Source of the DNA: Micromonospora craniellae
Lineage (GTDB): Bacteria > Actinomycetota > Actinomycetes > Mycobacteriales > Micromonosporaceae
NCBI RefSeq assembly: GCF_014764405.1
Contig: NZ_CP061725.1
Coordinates: 806,001 to 870,000, forward strand
Direction: 5' to 3'
DNA length: 64,000 bases
Part shown: positions 1-7,625 of the stretch, piece by piece
Position numbering within the stretch: the stretch's first letter is position 1
Layout of the letters: each line of letters begins with the position of its first letter
Notes under the pieces: generated by a model
What the model saw: only the letters and a program-made list of their open reading frames with translations
What the model was told of the DNA's origin: nothing
Databases searched by the model: none
Made by a program: the position numbers and the translations under genes

Positions 1-210
1 GCCCTGCCCCCGGGTGGGACCGCCGTCACGCAGCACGGTGGGGTCGATCGGCACGTGTGCCGGATCGTCCCGGTCGTCGCGCTGGATGGCACTCTCCACA
101 TCGGTGGGCGGCACGGTCACCTCGTCCACGGCGCCCTCGCCGTACACGCCGCCGGCGATCCGTTCCTCGGCCCGGCGGGCGGCGTTCTGTCGCATGTCGT
201 CCTCACGCAC
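1..210 (-). CDS. Hypothetical protein, 3' end outside window
   Basis: I do not recognise this protein. Only its first 70 codons are present; the rest runs off the left edge. The GTG at 210 is chosen because a GAGGTG ribosome site (complement of 218-223) lies 7 bases upstream; an ATG at 195 is a weaker alternative. The visible part starts MREDDMRQNAARRAEER, is strongly charged (Arg, Glu, Asp) and has no signal peptide or membrane segment, so a soluble cytoplasmic protein is likely. It is divergent from the next gene. The frame stays open to base 1. Confidence 0.55.
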   Translation of the reverse strand, partial: MREDDMRQNAARRAEERIAGGVYGEGAVDEVTVPPTDVESAIQRDDRDDPAHVPIDPTVLRDGGPTRGQG

Positions 211-582
211 GATCCATCACCTCGCAGAAGCGTCGGTCCTGATGGCGTGCCCGGTGACCGGCCCGGCAAACCCGCACCACCCGTCCACCGGTCCGCGTCG
301 GTGGCTCGGTGACGGGCGCCGGTTGCTCGTGGGCGAGGGGGGGGTCTTGCTCGTGGGCGAGGGGCGTCGGAACGCGACATCCGACTCGTTCGGGAGGCAT
401 TCGTCGGTCCGGGCAGGTATCTCCGGCTCGACAGATCAGGGCAGGTGGCGGGGTGTTACTGCCCCCCGGCCGCCGGGTAGACGCCGGGTGCCCCCGCCAA
501 GTGCGCGAACCGTGCCGTGGCCGACACGCGGTAGCGGGGCGAGGGTCGCAGGTGACGACTCATCACATCCTGAGGAGGACAG
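211..582. other. Intergenic region between divergent genes
   Basis: Non-coding stretch of 372 bases between a leftward and a rightward gene, so it should hold both promoters. It contains an 18-base direct repeat (323-340 and 347-364) and ends with the GAGGAGGAC ribosome site of the next gene. No other gene or RNA is visible. Confidence 0.5.
323..364. repeat. Short tandem direct repeat
   Basis: The 18-base unit TTGCTCGTGGGCGAGGGG occurs at 323-340 and again at 347-364, a period of 24 bases, in the promoter region upstream of the small membrane protein gene. It could be a pair of regulator sites in tandem or a slippage duplication. Confidence 0.6.
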
Positions 583-966
583 ATGAGCACGCAGGCTGCA
601 TCCACCAGGCCGATGAACCGTCCGATGCAGGACGTCCAGCACCGGCAGGCCATGCAGGAGGCACCCACCCGCCCGATGCCGGCGATGCACGACGGGCACC
701 GGGAGGAGATGATGTCCCCGGGTACGGAGACCAAGAACTCGTTCCTGACGACCGAGTTCTGGATCTACGCGGCGGCTGTCACCCTCGTGGTGATCTCTGC
801 CTTCTGGCGTGGGACCACTGCGAACGGCCTGAACCTGAACAACCCCGGCCAGGCGTGGTTCTTCATCACGCTGCTGACCATCGGTTACCTGGGTAGCCGT
901 GGCCTCGCCAAGGCGGGTAGCCAGCGGCGTTCGGCTGCGGAGCGCAAGCAGCGCGGGCGGCGCTGA
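583..966 (+). CDS. Small membrane protein, unknown function
   Basis: Protein of 127 residues that I do not recognise. The first 50 residues are hydrophilic and rich in Met, Gln and Pro (repeated RPM motifs). Two hydrophobic stretches follow, about residues 60-77 (YAAAVTLVVISAFW) and 90-105 (WFFITLLTIGYLG), then a basic tail ending RKQRGRR. This suggests a two-pass membrane protein with a long soluble N-terminus. The start ATG has a strong GAGGAGGAC site directly upstream. A long perfect hairpin 14 bases after the stop indicates a monocistronic unit. Confidence 0.8.
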   Translation: MSTQAASTRPMNRPMQDVQHRQAMQEAPTRPMPAMHDGHREEMMSPGTETKNSFLTTEFWIYAAAVTLVVISAFWRGTTANGLNLNNPGQAWFFITLLTIGYLGSRGLAKAGSQRRSAAERKQRGRR

Positions 967-979
967 CCCCTCGCGTGCG

Positions 980-1011
980 GTGGCCCTCCGGGAGACTTCC
1001 CGGAGGGCCAC
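980..1011 (+). terminator. Hairpin terminator
   Basis: Perfect 14-base-pair stem (980-993 with 998-1011) and a 4-base loop, starting 14 bases after the stop of the small membrane protein gene. There is no T-run, as is usual for terminators in GC-rich actinomycetes. The convergent gene ends at 1054, so it may serve both. Confidence 0.75.
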
Positions 1012-1053
1012 CGTCCTGTCTCCACGCGTCCCGCCGAACGCGTGCGGCGTCGC

Positions 1054-2136
1054 CTAGAACTCCTCGAAGCCGCCGAAGTCACCGCCGCCGTCGAAGTCAC
1101 CGCCGAAGTCGCCGGCCGCCTCGGTGACCTCCTCCTCGCCACCGTCGAAGGCGTTGCCGATCATGTGACCGGCGAGCATGCCGCCCGCCGCGCCGAGCGC
1201 CGCGCCGGCGACCACGCCGCCCATGCCGACCCCGCCCCGCCGCTGCGGCGGGCCGAACTTGTTCGGGGCGCCGTAACCCTGCGGACCGTAGCCCTGCGGC
1301 GCGCCGTACCCCGGCGGGCCGAAACCGGGCGCACCGTAGCCCTGGGGGCCGTACCCCTGGGCACGCAACGCGCCGAACCGCCCGATCGTCTCCTGGATCC
1401 AGCCGTCGACCGTCTCCACCCAGTCGGACCGCTCGGCGTCGGAGTGGGCCACCTGGTACCGGCCGAACACATCCTGGCCCGGTGCGAGGAACCCGCCCCG
1501 CTTGTCGCACTCCAGCACCACGTCCACGCCGTGCGGGTTGGCCACGAACGTCACTTCGAGCTCGTTGACGGTCTGCGCGTACTGAGGCGCGGCGAAGAAC
1601 TCGATCTCCTGGTAGAACGGCAGCGTCTGGCGTACGCCCTGGATCATGCCGCGCTCCAGGTCGGCCTTCTTGAAGCGGAAGCCGAGCTGGAGGAACGCCT
1701 CCAGGATCCGCTCCTGCACCGGCAGCGGGTGCACGTTGATCTCGTCCAGGTCGCCCTTGTCGACCGCGCGGGCAATCGCCAGCTCGGTACGCAGACCCAT
1801 CGTCATGCCGTGCAGCCGCTGGCCGTACAGCCCGGTGATGGGAGTCTCCCACGGCACCGGAAGCTGGAAGGGGATGGACAGCGCCTGCTTCGCGGCAAGC
1901 TGGAGCGGGCCGCTGACGACCTGCCGGTGGAACTCCATCACCCCGGCCTGCTCACCGACCTCGACCCGGGTGACCAGGCCGATCACGATCTGCTCGATGC
2001 TCGCCACCGCCTCCCCGCCGAGCAGGTTCACCTGACCGTCGAGGGCCAGCCCGGGCCTGGTGTTCGGGTTGGCCAGGACGGTGTCCACACTCGGACCGCC
2101 CACGCCGAACGCGCTCAACATCTTCTTGAAGACCAT
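1054..2136 (-). CDS. Spo0M-family sporulation-control protein
   Basis: Residues 1-240 match the Spo0M (SpoOM) family, an arrestin-like beta-sandwich protein that influences sporulation and cell division in bacilli and is widespread in actinomycetes (family knowledge). The start MVFKKMLSAFGVGG and the segments VDTVLANPNTRPG and GFRFKKADLE are typical. At 360 residues it is longer than most members: after about residue 265 come degenerate GYGAPG/GYGPQG repeats, then a glycine-zipper segment (GGVVAGAALGAAGGMLAGHM), then an acidic Gly/Phe tail ending EEF. The zipper may bring the protein to the membrane. It has its own promoter region upstream and no operon partner. Confidence 0.85.
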   Translation of the reverse strand: MVFKKMLSAFGVGGPSVDTVLANPNTRPGLALDGQVNLLGGEAVASIEQIVIGLVTRVEVGEQAGVMEFHRQVVSGPLQLAAKQALSIPFQLPVPWETPITGLYGQRLHGMTMGLRTELAIARAVDKGDLDEINVHPLPVQERILEAFLQLGFRFKKADLERGMIQGVRQTLPFYQEIEFFAAPQYAQTVNELEVTFVANPHGVDVVLECDKRGGFLAPGQDVFGRYQVAHSDAERSDWVETVDGWIQETIGRFGALRAQGYGPQGYGAPGFGPPGYGAPQGYGPQGYGAPNKFGPPQRRGGVGMGGVVAGAALGAAGGMLAGHMIGNAFDGGEEEVTEAAGDFGGDFDGGGDFGGFEEF

Positions 2137-2626
2137 TCAGTTCTCCTGCGGGTCTGGTGCCCGGGCTCCCTTTAGGAACGGACGCTGACGGCGGCACCGT
2201 ATCGGGCCGCCCTGAGAGCTAGCTGGGAAGACCTGCGCGGGACCGGGGCCAGTCACGCGGATTCGTGCTGCTCGACGCCGACGATCACTGCCCAGCCGAC
2301 CTCGGTCCACGCCTACTCGGCCGGGCGCAGGCAGCCCGGGCGAACACCAAAGTCGGGGTGGTCCTACCCAAGGTGGACCAGGCACCCTTGGCCGCAAAGT
2401 TCGATCTGCACGCCGCACGGGCGAACTCATCGTCGTTCGACAAGCTCTGGCGGGAGGTACAGAACCTTCTCCTGATCGAGTGGCACACCGTGCAGGTGTC
2501 ACGGCCGCCGACCTGACCGCCAGCCTGCCGGAACAGCGCTACCTGCTGATGCGCGCCGTTCGTCTCACCTGAAAGGGTGATGGTGGCCGGGCCCGCGCGG
2601 GACCCGGCCACCGAGGAGGTACGTCG
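2137..2626. other. Intergenic region with a possible gene remnant
   Basis: About 490 bases with no convincing gene. A rightward frame 2265-2516 (83 codons) is open and ends FDKLWREVQNLLLIEWHT; a second rightward frame ends at 2571 with LTASLPEQRYLLMRAVRLT. Both look protein-like but neither has a ribosome site or a family I recognise. They may be pieces of one decayed gene. The first 100 bases should contain the promoter of the Spo0M gene. Confidence 0.3.
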
Positions 2627-4021
2627 TCAGCTCGCGGTGCAGGTCACCGCAGGAGCCGGGTTGCTGCCGTTCCAGCTACCGATGAAACCGAAGCTGGTGC
2701 TGGCGCCGGCCCCGAGCTGACCGTTGTAGGAGACGTTGCGAGCGGTCACCGCGTTGCCGCTGCTGGTGACCGTGGCGTTCCAGGACTGGCTCACCGACTG
2801 GCCGCTGGTGAAGGTCCAGCGCACCGTCCAGCCCGTGATGGCGCGGCTGCCGGCGGTCACCCGGACGTCGCCCTGGAAGCCGCCCTGCCACTGCCCGGTG
2901 ATCGAGTACGTCGCCGTGCAGCCGGCACCCGGCGGCGGGGTGGTCGTCGGCGGAGGCGTGGTGGGCGGCGGGGTCGTCGGCGGAGGCGTGGTGGGCGGCG
3001 GCGTGGTCGGCGGCGGCGTGGTCGGCGGCGGCGTGGCGCCGAAGACGCTGGCCTCCCGGGCGGTCTGCCGGATGCCGTTGGTGCCGTTGAACAGGCGCTG
3101 GCCCCAACTGGTCAGCTGGTTGGGGTTGAACGAGGTGGCCATGTCGAGGTAGCCCACTTCGCTGCTGTTGCCGCTCCACGACCAACCCAACCAGCCGATG
3201 CCGTTGGCCTGCGTGTAGGAGAGGATGGCGTCCTCGTCGGGATCGCCGTCGGAGTGGTAGTGGCCGAACTCGCCGACCACGATCGGCAGGCCCCGGCTGC
3301 GGAACCGGCCCAGGTAGTCGCTGATCTCGGCGGCGGTGTCGAAGACGCCGTACATGTGGATCGAGAAGACCGTGTTGCGGGCCGGGTCGGCGTTGAACAC
3401 CGTCGGCGCGCTGTCCCGCATCGTGAAGGACCAGTCCTGGCCCCAGTTCGGGCCGTCCACCATGATGGTGTGCGCGAAGCCCGCGGTACGCAGCCGCCGG
3501 ATCGCGTTCGACGTGTCGGTGGCCCAGGACGAGTAGTTCTGGTTCCCGTAGGGCTCGTTGCCGATGTTGACGATCACGTACCGTTCCTGGCCGTTGAGCA
3601 CGCTGGCGATGCTCAGCCAGTAGTCGACCGCCTGGTCCAGGGTGGCGGCGCCGCTCTGCTCGCCGTAACCGGTGGTGTCGTGCACCTCCAGGACGCAGAT
3701 CAGCCGGTTGGTCTTGCAGAGCTGGATCACGTTCGCCACGTCGTCGGCGCTGTTGCGGGTCCACCGGTCACCGCTGGCCAGCACCACCCGGACGGTGTTC
3801 GCCCCGAGCGCCTTGATGTTGGCGAAGGAGCTGGTCTGGTTCGCGTACCAGGTGTGCGCGTGGTTGACGCCGCGCATGATGAACTCGTTGCCGTTGGCGT
3901 CGTAGAGTTTGCCGCCGCTGACCGTGAACCCGGTGGCGGCGTGCGCCGACGGGCCGAAGGCGAACACTGCGGCGACGGTCGCCAGCAGGACGGCGCCGAC
4001 GGCCCCGAAAAGTCTTCTCAT
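2627..4021 (-). CDS. Secreted GH5 beta-mannanase-type hydrolase with CBM2
   Basis: Extracellular glycoside hydrolase of 464 residues. A signal peptide (residues 1-29, MRRLFGAVGAVLLATVAAVF then a cleavage site like SAHA-ATG) leads to a GH5 barrel (about 30-325). The acid/base Glu is in VNIGNEPYG and the nucleophile Glu in VVGEFGHY. The start FTVSGGKLYDANGNEFIMRG resembles the mannanase subfamily. A Pro/Thr linker of PPPTT repeats (about 330-365) joins a C-terminal CBM2 (GCTATYSITGQWQGGF to the end). ATG 4021 is chosen because GAGGA sits just upstream and a signal peptide follows; an open extension to 4315 lacks these. Two copies of a palindromic sequence upstream suggest LacI-type control. Mannan is the likely substrate; other beta-glucans are possible. 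Confidence 0.88.
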   Translation of the reverse strand: MRRLFGAVGAVLLATVAAVFAFGPSAHAATGFTVSGGKLYDANGNEFIMRGVNHAHTWYANQTSSFANIKALGANTVRVVLASGDRWTRNSADDVANVIQLCKTNRLICVLEVHDTTGYGEQSGAATLDQAVDYWLSIASVLNGQERYVIVNIGNEPYGNQNYSSWATDTSNAIRRLRTAGFAHTIMVDGPNWGQDWSFTMRDSAPTVFNADPARNTVFSIHMYGVFDTAAEISDYLGRFRSRGLPIVVGEFGHYHSDGDPDEDAILSYTQANGIGWLGWSWSGNSSEVGYLDMATSFNPNQLTSWGQRLFNGTNGIRQTAREASVFGATPPPTTPPPTTPPPTTPPPTTPPPTTPPPTTTPPPGAGCTATYSITGQWQGGFQGDVRVTAGSRAITGWTVRWTFTSGQSVSQSWNATVTSSGNAVTARNVSYNGQLGAGASTSFGFIGSWNGSNPAPAVTCTAS

Positions 4022-4160
4022 CGATTCCTCGCAGGAGTTTCTCTCCCCCGTGCCCAGGAGGGATTGCGGTGAGTGGCAGGTGCGGCGGCTGTAGCCCGGC
4101 AGCCGCGGTGAGAGGCCCGGCGAGACAGGCATCAGCGTAGGCCGATGGAGCGTCGGAAGC

Positions 4161-4172
4161 AACCGGTTCAGG
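4161..4172. promoter_or_regulatory. Candidate operator, proximal copy
   Basis: AACCGGTTCAGG, identical to bases 4272-4283. Its core AACCGGTT is self-complementary. It lies about 140 bases upstream of the GH5 start. LacI-family regulators of sugar hydrolases bind palindromes of this kind. Confidence 0.45.
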
Positions 4173-4269
4173 AGGGCGGCCGATGGACGGCGACCCGTGA
4201 CGGCCCACGAGAAGCCGAGCCGCCACGGGCGGGCCATCCCCACCACAGGATGGGCGCCACGCCGGTGTC

Positions 4270-4281
4270 TGAACCGGTTCA
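4270..4281. promoter_or_regulatory. Candidate operator, distal copy
   Basis: Perfect 12-base palindrome TGAACCGGTTCA, about 250 bases upstream of the GH5 gene and 111 bases from a second AACCGGTTCAGG. A pair at this distance could allow DNA looping. The regulator is not encoded next to it. Confidence 0.5.
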
Positions 4282-4350
4282 GGCAACGGTATGCAGCCTC
4301 CGGAGAGCCCGTCAAGCGTCGATGAGGGTTGACCTCACCAGGTCCGGCTA

Positions 4351-4878
4351 CCCGCCGACCACTACTACCCCTGGCTGGAGTCGCAGGGCCACTCGCCGTA
4401 CGCCTGGTCGGTGCTGGGCGCAGTCGCCCACGCCACCTCCCGCGCGGAGCTGATGTCGTTCGTGACCTGCCCGATCCGCCGCTACCACCCGGCGGTCGTG
4501 GCGCAGAAGGCCGCCACCGTCGGACTCCTCTCCGACGGGCGGTTCACCCTCGGCCTCGGTGCCGGGGAGAACCTCAACGAGCACGTGGTGGGAGCCTGGC
4601 CGCACGTGCAGCAACGGCACGAGATGTACGAGGAGGCCGGCGGCGCCGGGCGACCCCGCTACGGTCAGGTGGCCATCTGCTACGGACCGGACGAGGCCGA
4701 ATGCCGCACGATCGCGCACGACCAGTTCCGCTGGTTCGGACTCGGCTGGAAGGTCAACGCCGAACCGCCCGACACCGGCTTCACGCACGTGGCGCTGGTC
4801 CAGGTCGGCGGCGGCAGTCAACCGATGTTCCTGGACTGGGCGCAGGAGCAGTTGCTGCCCCGGCTCCGCGACCTGTGA
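4351..4878 (+). pseudogene. Decayed F420-dependent LLM-class oxidoreductase
   Basis: The frame encodes recognisable pieces of a luciferase-like F420-dependent oxidoreductase: PADHYYPWLESQGHSPYAW, then YHPAVVAQKAATVGLLSDGR, then FTLGLGAGENLNEHVVG, then RHEMYEEA, then QFRWFGLGWKVNAE, then GFTHVALVQVGG and the normal end LLPRLRDL. The N-terminal 40 or so residues are missing (an in-frame stop lies at 4330). Two internal in-frame deletions are evident: about 80-100 residues between RHEMYEEA and GGAGRPR, and about 40 between KVNAEPP and DTGFTHV. About 176 codons remain of about 320. No start with a ribosome site remains. Comparison to the family is from memory, not a search. Confidence 0.8.
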
Positions 4879-4958
4879 GCGGCCGGGTGTGATCAGCCAA
4901 GCGCGGCAACACGGAGCTCCGACCGGCGGGCGGCGGCCTCGGCTGCGTGCCCACTGGA

Positions 4959-5019
4959 GTTGACCAAGGAGTTTGCGCCCTCCGCCCTCCTCCTCCGTGA
5001 CCAAAACTCCTTGATCAAC
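4959..5019. repeat. Long imperfect inverted repeat
   Basis: Arms 4959-4974 (GTTGACCAAGGAGTTT) and 5003-5019 pair over about 16 bases with one mismatch around a pyrimidine-rich loop. It lies between the oxidoreductase remnant and a convergent gene, so it could act as a bidirectional terminator. I recall similar GTTGATCAAGGAGTTT hairpins scattered between Micromonospora genes, which would make it a dispersed repeat. Confidence 0.6.
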
Positions 5020-5038
5020 GCGGGTAAGAGCGGGTGGG

Positions 5039-5818
5039 TCAGAGCGGGTGGGTGAGGGTGAAGGTGGCCTGGAGGGGGTGGTGGTCGGAGGCTTGGTAAG
5101 TGTCGGGGGTGCGGATCACGTGGGTGTCGACGAGGTGGGCGGCCAGGGCGGGGGTGGCCAGCAGGTAGTCCAGGCGCATGTCGGCGAACTCCGGTGTGCA
5201 GCCGTGTGCGGTGGGCACGGTCGGGCCGGCGGTGGCGGCCAGGTCGACCAGGCCGGCGTCGAGTAGCCGGGCCACCGCCCGCGTGTCCACTCTCCGTCCG
5301 TCGCGGCGCAGGTGCCGGCGACGGTACGCCGGTGTCAGCCGCTCCAGGCTGGCGGCGTGGTCGGCGTACGGGGCGAGGGTGTTCAGGTCCCCGGCGAGCA
5401 GGGCGAGGGCGGTGCGGGCCCGGCGCAACGCGGTGGCCGCCCAGCGGGCCTCCACGAGTCGCCGTCCGCCACGGTACGGATAGAAATGGGTGTTCAGGAC
5501 CACGAGCGGCCCGGCGTCGGTGCCCAGGGTCACGCGCTGCGCCGCGTGGTGGAACGGGCGACGGACCGGCCCGGCCGCCCGGGTCGGCCAGCGCGGGTGC
5601 ACGAGTATCGCGACCGGCTGGCCGAAGGGCGACCGGGCCAGGTGGGGTGTCAGGCCGGCGTCCGCCGCGAAGCGGGCCACGTCGAGGCCGCGCAACTCCT
5701 GGAGGGCGAGGACGTCCGGCCGGTGCGCGGCGACGACCCGGGCCAGCAGGGCGCGCCGGTCCGGGCCGCCCCGGTCCTGCCCGCCGTTGCGGATGTTCCA
5801 GGTCATCACCCGCAGCAC
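5039..5818 (-). CDS. Endonuclease/exonuclease/phosphatase family protein
   Basis: Protein of 259 residues with the EEP (exonuclease III/DNase I-like) fold. It starts MLRVMTWNIRNGG and carries the family motifs in order: the metal-binding Glu in LALQELRG, LNTHFYPYRGG, LLAGDLNTL, and the catalytic end ASDHHPLQATF. The substrate may be DNA, a phospholipid or another phosphodiester; the sequence does not decide. It starts 7 bases after the stop of the tandem PAP2 gene on the same strand, so the two are probably co-transcribed, which slightly favours a lipid or phosphate-ester role. There is no signal peptide. Confidence 0.8.
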   Translation of the reverse strand: MLRVMTWNIRNGGQDRGGPDRRALLARVVAAHRPDVLALQELRGLDVARFAADAGLTPHLARSPFGQPVAILVHPRWPTRAAGPVRRPFHHAAQRVTLGTDAGPLVVLNTHFYPYRGGRRLVEARWAATALRRARTALALLAGDLNTLAPYADHAASLERLTPAYRRRHLRRDGRRVDTRAVARLLDAGLVDLAATAGPTVPTAHGCTPEFADMRLDYLLATPALAAHLVDTHVIRTPDTYQASDHHPLQATFTLTHPL

Positions 5819-5825
5819 GGTCGCC

Positions 5826-7316
5826 TCAGCCCGGCCGACCGGCCTTGGCCAGCTCGTCGTCGAGGGTGTCCACGTCCTCCGCCTCGATCTCCGGCCGGTT
5901 GCCGGCCCGCACGTCCTCGTTGGGGCGCACCACCCAGTAGAGCAACCCGATCCAGAGTGTGGTCAGCATGATCGCGCCCATGAAGTCGGTCGGGTGGTGC
6001 ATGCCCCGGTACATCCGGGAGACCGCCACGCCGACCGGCATGATCACCGCCGCGGCCACGAACAGCCACCGCCACCACCGGTCGGTACGCGGCAGCATCA
6101 CCACGGCGATCGCCACCCACAGGCAGAGCGTGGCCGCGATGTGGCCGGACGGGAAGGAGGACGTCGGCATCGGGCCGTCCAGGTTCTCCACCGGCGGGCG
6201 CGGCCGGTCCACGGCGGCGGCGGAGGCGAGGAAGAGCGTCAGCTCGCCGATCATGGTCAGCGCCACGAAGAGCACCGGCCGCCAGCGTCGCCAGATCGCC
6301 AGCACCAGCGGGCAGAAGACCATCGAGATGAGCAGGATGGCGTGGGTGTCGCCGACCTTGCTCCACCACCAGCTTACCTCGTCCAGGAACGGGGTGCCGT
6401 GCTCGGCGAACCAGCGCGGCACGGTCTCGTCGAGCCGGGCCAGGAAGGTGCCGTCGGCGTAGTAGCTGACGAACATGCCGAAGGCGTAGAGCGCGCCGAA
6501 GACCAGCACCCAGCCGACCACGATCTCGGCGATGCCGGCGCGCGCGTGCGGCAGCAGCTTCTCCTCGTCCGGAGCGGGGGCCACCTCGTGTGCCGCCTCC
6601 GGTTCCAGGCCCTCGGTCAGCGGGGCAGCCGGCCGGCCGCGTTCCAGCCGCCACAGCCGGAAGGCGTACGCGGTGACGCCGAGCCAGGCCGCGCCGAGCA
6701 GCCAGGCACCGAGCACGTCGGAGAGGAAGTGCACGCCGAGCGCGACCCGGGTGAATCCGATCAGGACCACCACGGTGGCGACCAGGGCGATCGCCGGCTT
6801 ACGCCAGCGGGGCGCCATGGCCGGCAGGAACACCAGCAGCAGCGCGCCGTAGGCGACCATCGACCCGAGCGCGTGGCCGCTGGGGAAGCTCTGCCCGGCG
6901 TACGTGCCGATGGGCACGTCCACCTCGGGGCGCAGCCGGTCGACGAGCGTCTTGAGCGACGGGTCGAGGATCAGCGCGCCCGCACCGGTGACGATCAGGA
7001 AGACCGCGAGCCGCCCCTGCCGGCGGATCAGCAGCCCGACCACGGCCACGGTGACGAGCCAGACGATCACCGGTCGGCCGCCGAGGTCGGTGATGGCGTT
7101 GAGCACCGTCACCAGCGGACCGACCTGCGACACCTGCTCGTTGAGCCAGCTCGCCACGCCGTGGTCCACGTCGTACAGCGGGGACCACTGGACGCGGACC
7201 AGCACCAGCAGCAGCCCGAAGCCGACCCCGGCACCGAGGACGAGCAGCAGCCCGGCGAGGGTACGTTCGGTGAAGTGACCGAGGGGTCGTCGCAGTACGT
7301 CCCTGACCGCTCCCAC
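5826..7316 (-). CDS. Membrane protein with two PAP2 phosphatase domains
   Basis: Protein of 496 residues with two complete PAP2 (phosphatidic acid phosphatase type 2) domains in one chain. Domain 1 (about 20-235) has KTLVDRLRP, SFPSGHAL and RVALGVHFLSDV; domain 2 (about 265-465) has VDRPRPP, SFPSGHIAA and SRMYRGMHHPTDF. Each set supplies the three conserved phosphatase motifs including the catalytic His. Each domain has about six membrane segments. A charged linker (LEPEAAHEVAPAPDEEKLL) joins them. Likely substrates are phosphatidate, undecaprenyl diphosphate or similar lipid phosphates. The GTG start has AAGGAGG upstream. Single-domain proteins of 200-280 residues are the norm, so this is a duplication-fusion. 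Confidence 0.85.
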   Translation of the reverse strand: MGAVRDVLRRPLGHFTERTLAGLLLVLGAGVGFGLLLVLVRVQWSPLYDVDHGVASWLNEQVSQVGPLVTVLNAITDLGGRPVIVWLVTVAVVGLLIRRQGRLAVFLIVTGAGALILDPSLKTLVDRLRPEVDVPIGTYAGQSFPSGHALGSMVAYGALLLVFLPAMAPRWRKPAIALVATVVVLIGFTRVALGVHFLSDVLGAWLLGAAWLGVTAYAFRLWRLERGRPAAPLTEGLEPEAAHEVAPAPDEEKLLPHARAGIAEIVVGWVLVFGALYAFGMFVSYYADGTFLARLDETVPRWFAEHGTPFLDEVSWWWSKVGDTHAILLISMVFCPLVLAIWRRWRPVLFVALTMIGELTLFLASAAAVDRPRPPVENLDGPMPTSSFPSGHIAATLCLWVAIAVVMLPRTDRWWRWLFVAAAVIMPVGVAVSRMYRGMHHPTDFMGAIMLTTLWIGLLYWVVRPNEDVRAGNRPEIEAEDVDTLDDELAKAGRPG

Positions 7317-7407
7317 GGCAGCCTCCTTCGCCAGGTGGCGCCGTACGGCGGCGCCTTCTGGCGTGGCGCTGTACCCGCGTCGATGCGCCCCTACACCCGA
7401 CGGGGCG

Positions 7408-7620
7408 CTACAGCGCGGTCATCTCACCGGTGTCGAGCAGGCCCGCTCGCGGGTTGTCCGGCTCCCACAGGTCCGGCTTGGCGGGCCCGGACACGCCGAT
7501 GCGGACCGCCTCCAGTTGGGCGGCGAAGGCGAGTCGGCCGAACAGCGCCATGCCGGTGAGGTTTGCCCAGAGCAGCAACGCCATCATGCCGGTCAGCGCG
7601 CCGCACGCCAGCCGCCATCT
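7408..7620 (-). pseudogene. C-terminal remnant of a YihY/BrkB-type membrane protein
   Basis: A leftward frame of 71 codons with no start of its own encodes ALTGMMALLLWANLTGMALF followed by AFAAQLEAVRIGV and a hydrophilic tail ending TGEMTAL. The LLWANLTG...AAQLEAVR pattern resembles the end of YihY/virulence factor BrkB-family membrane proteins, which normally have about 300 residues and six membrane segments. Everything before the last segment is missing. The remnant begins within 6 bases of the stop of the lipid kinase gene, so a deletion probably fused the two regions. Family assignment is from memory. Confidence 0.55.
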
Positions 7621-7625
7621 TGGTG

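Noticed and set aside
1255..1360. Direct repeats as a mobile element or CRISPR
   Set aside because: They encode the Gly/Tyr/Pro repeats of the Spo0M-type protein.
2935..3040. Tandem repeats as a CRISPR or minisatellite
   Set aside because: They encode the Pro/Thr linker of the GH5 enzyme.
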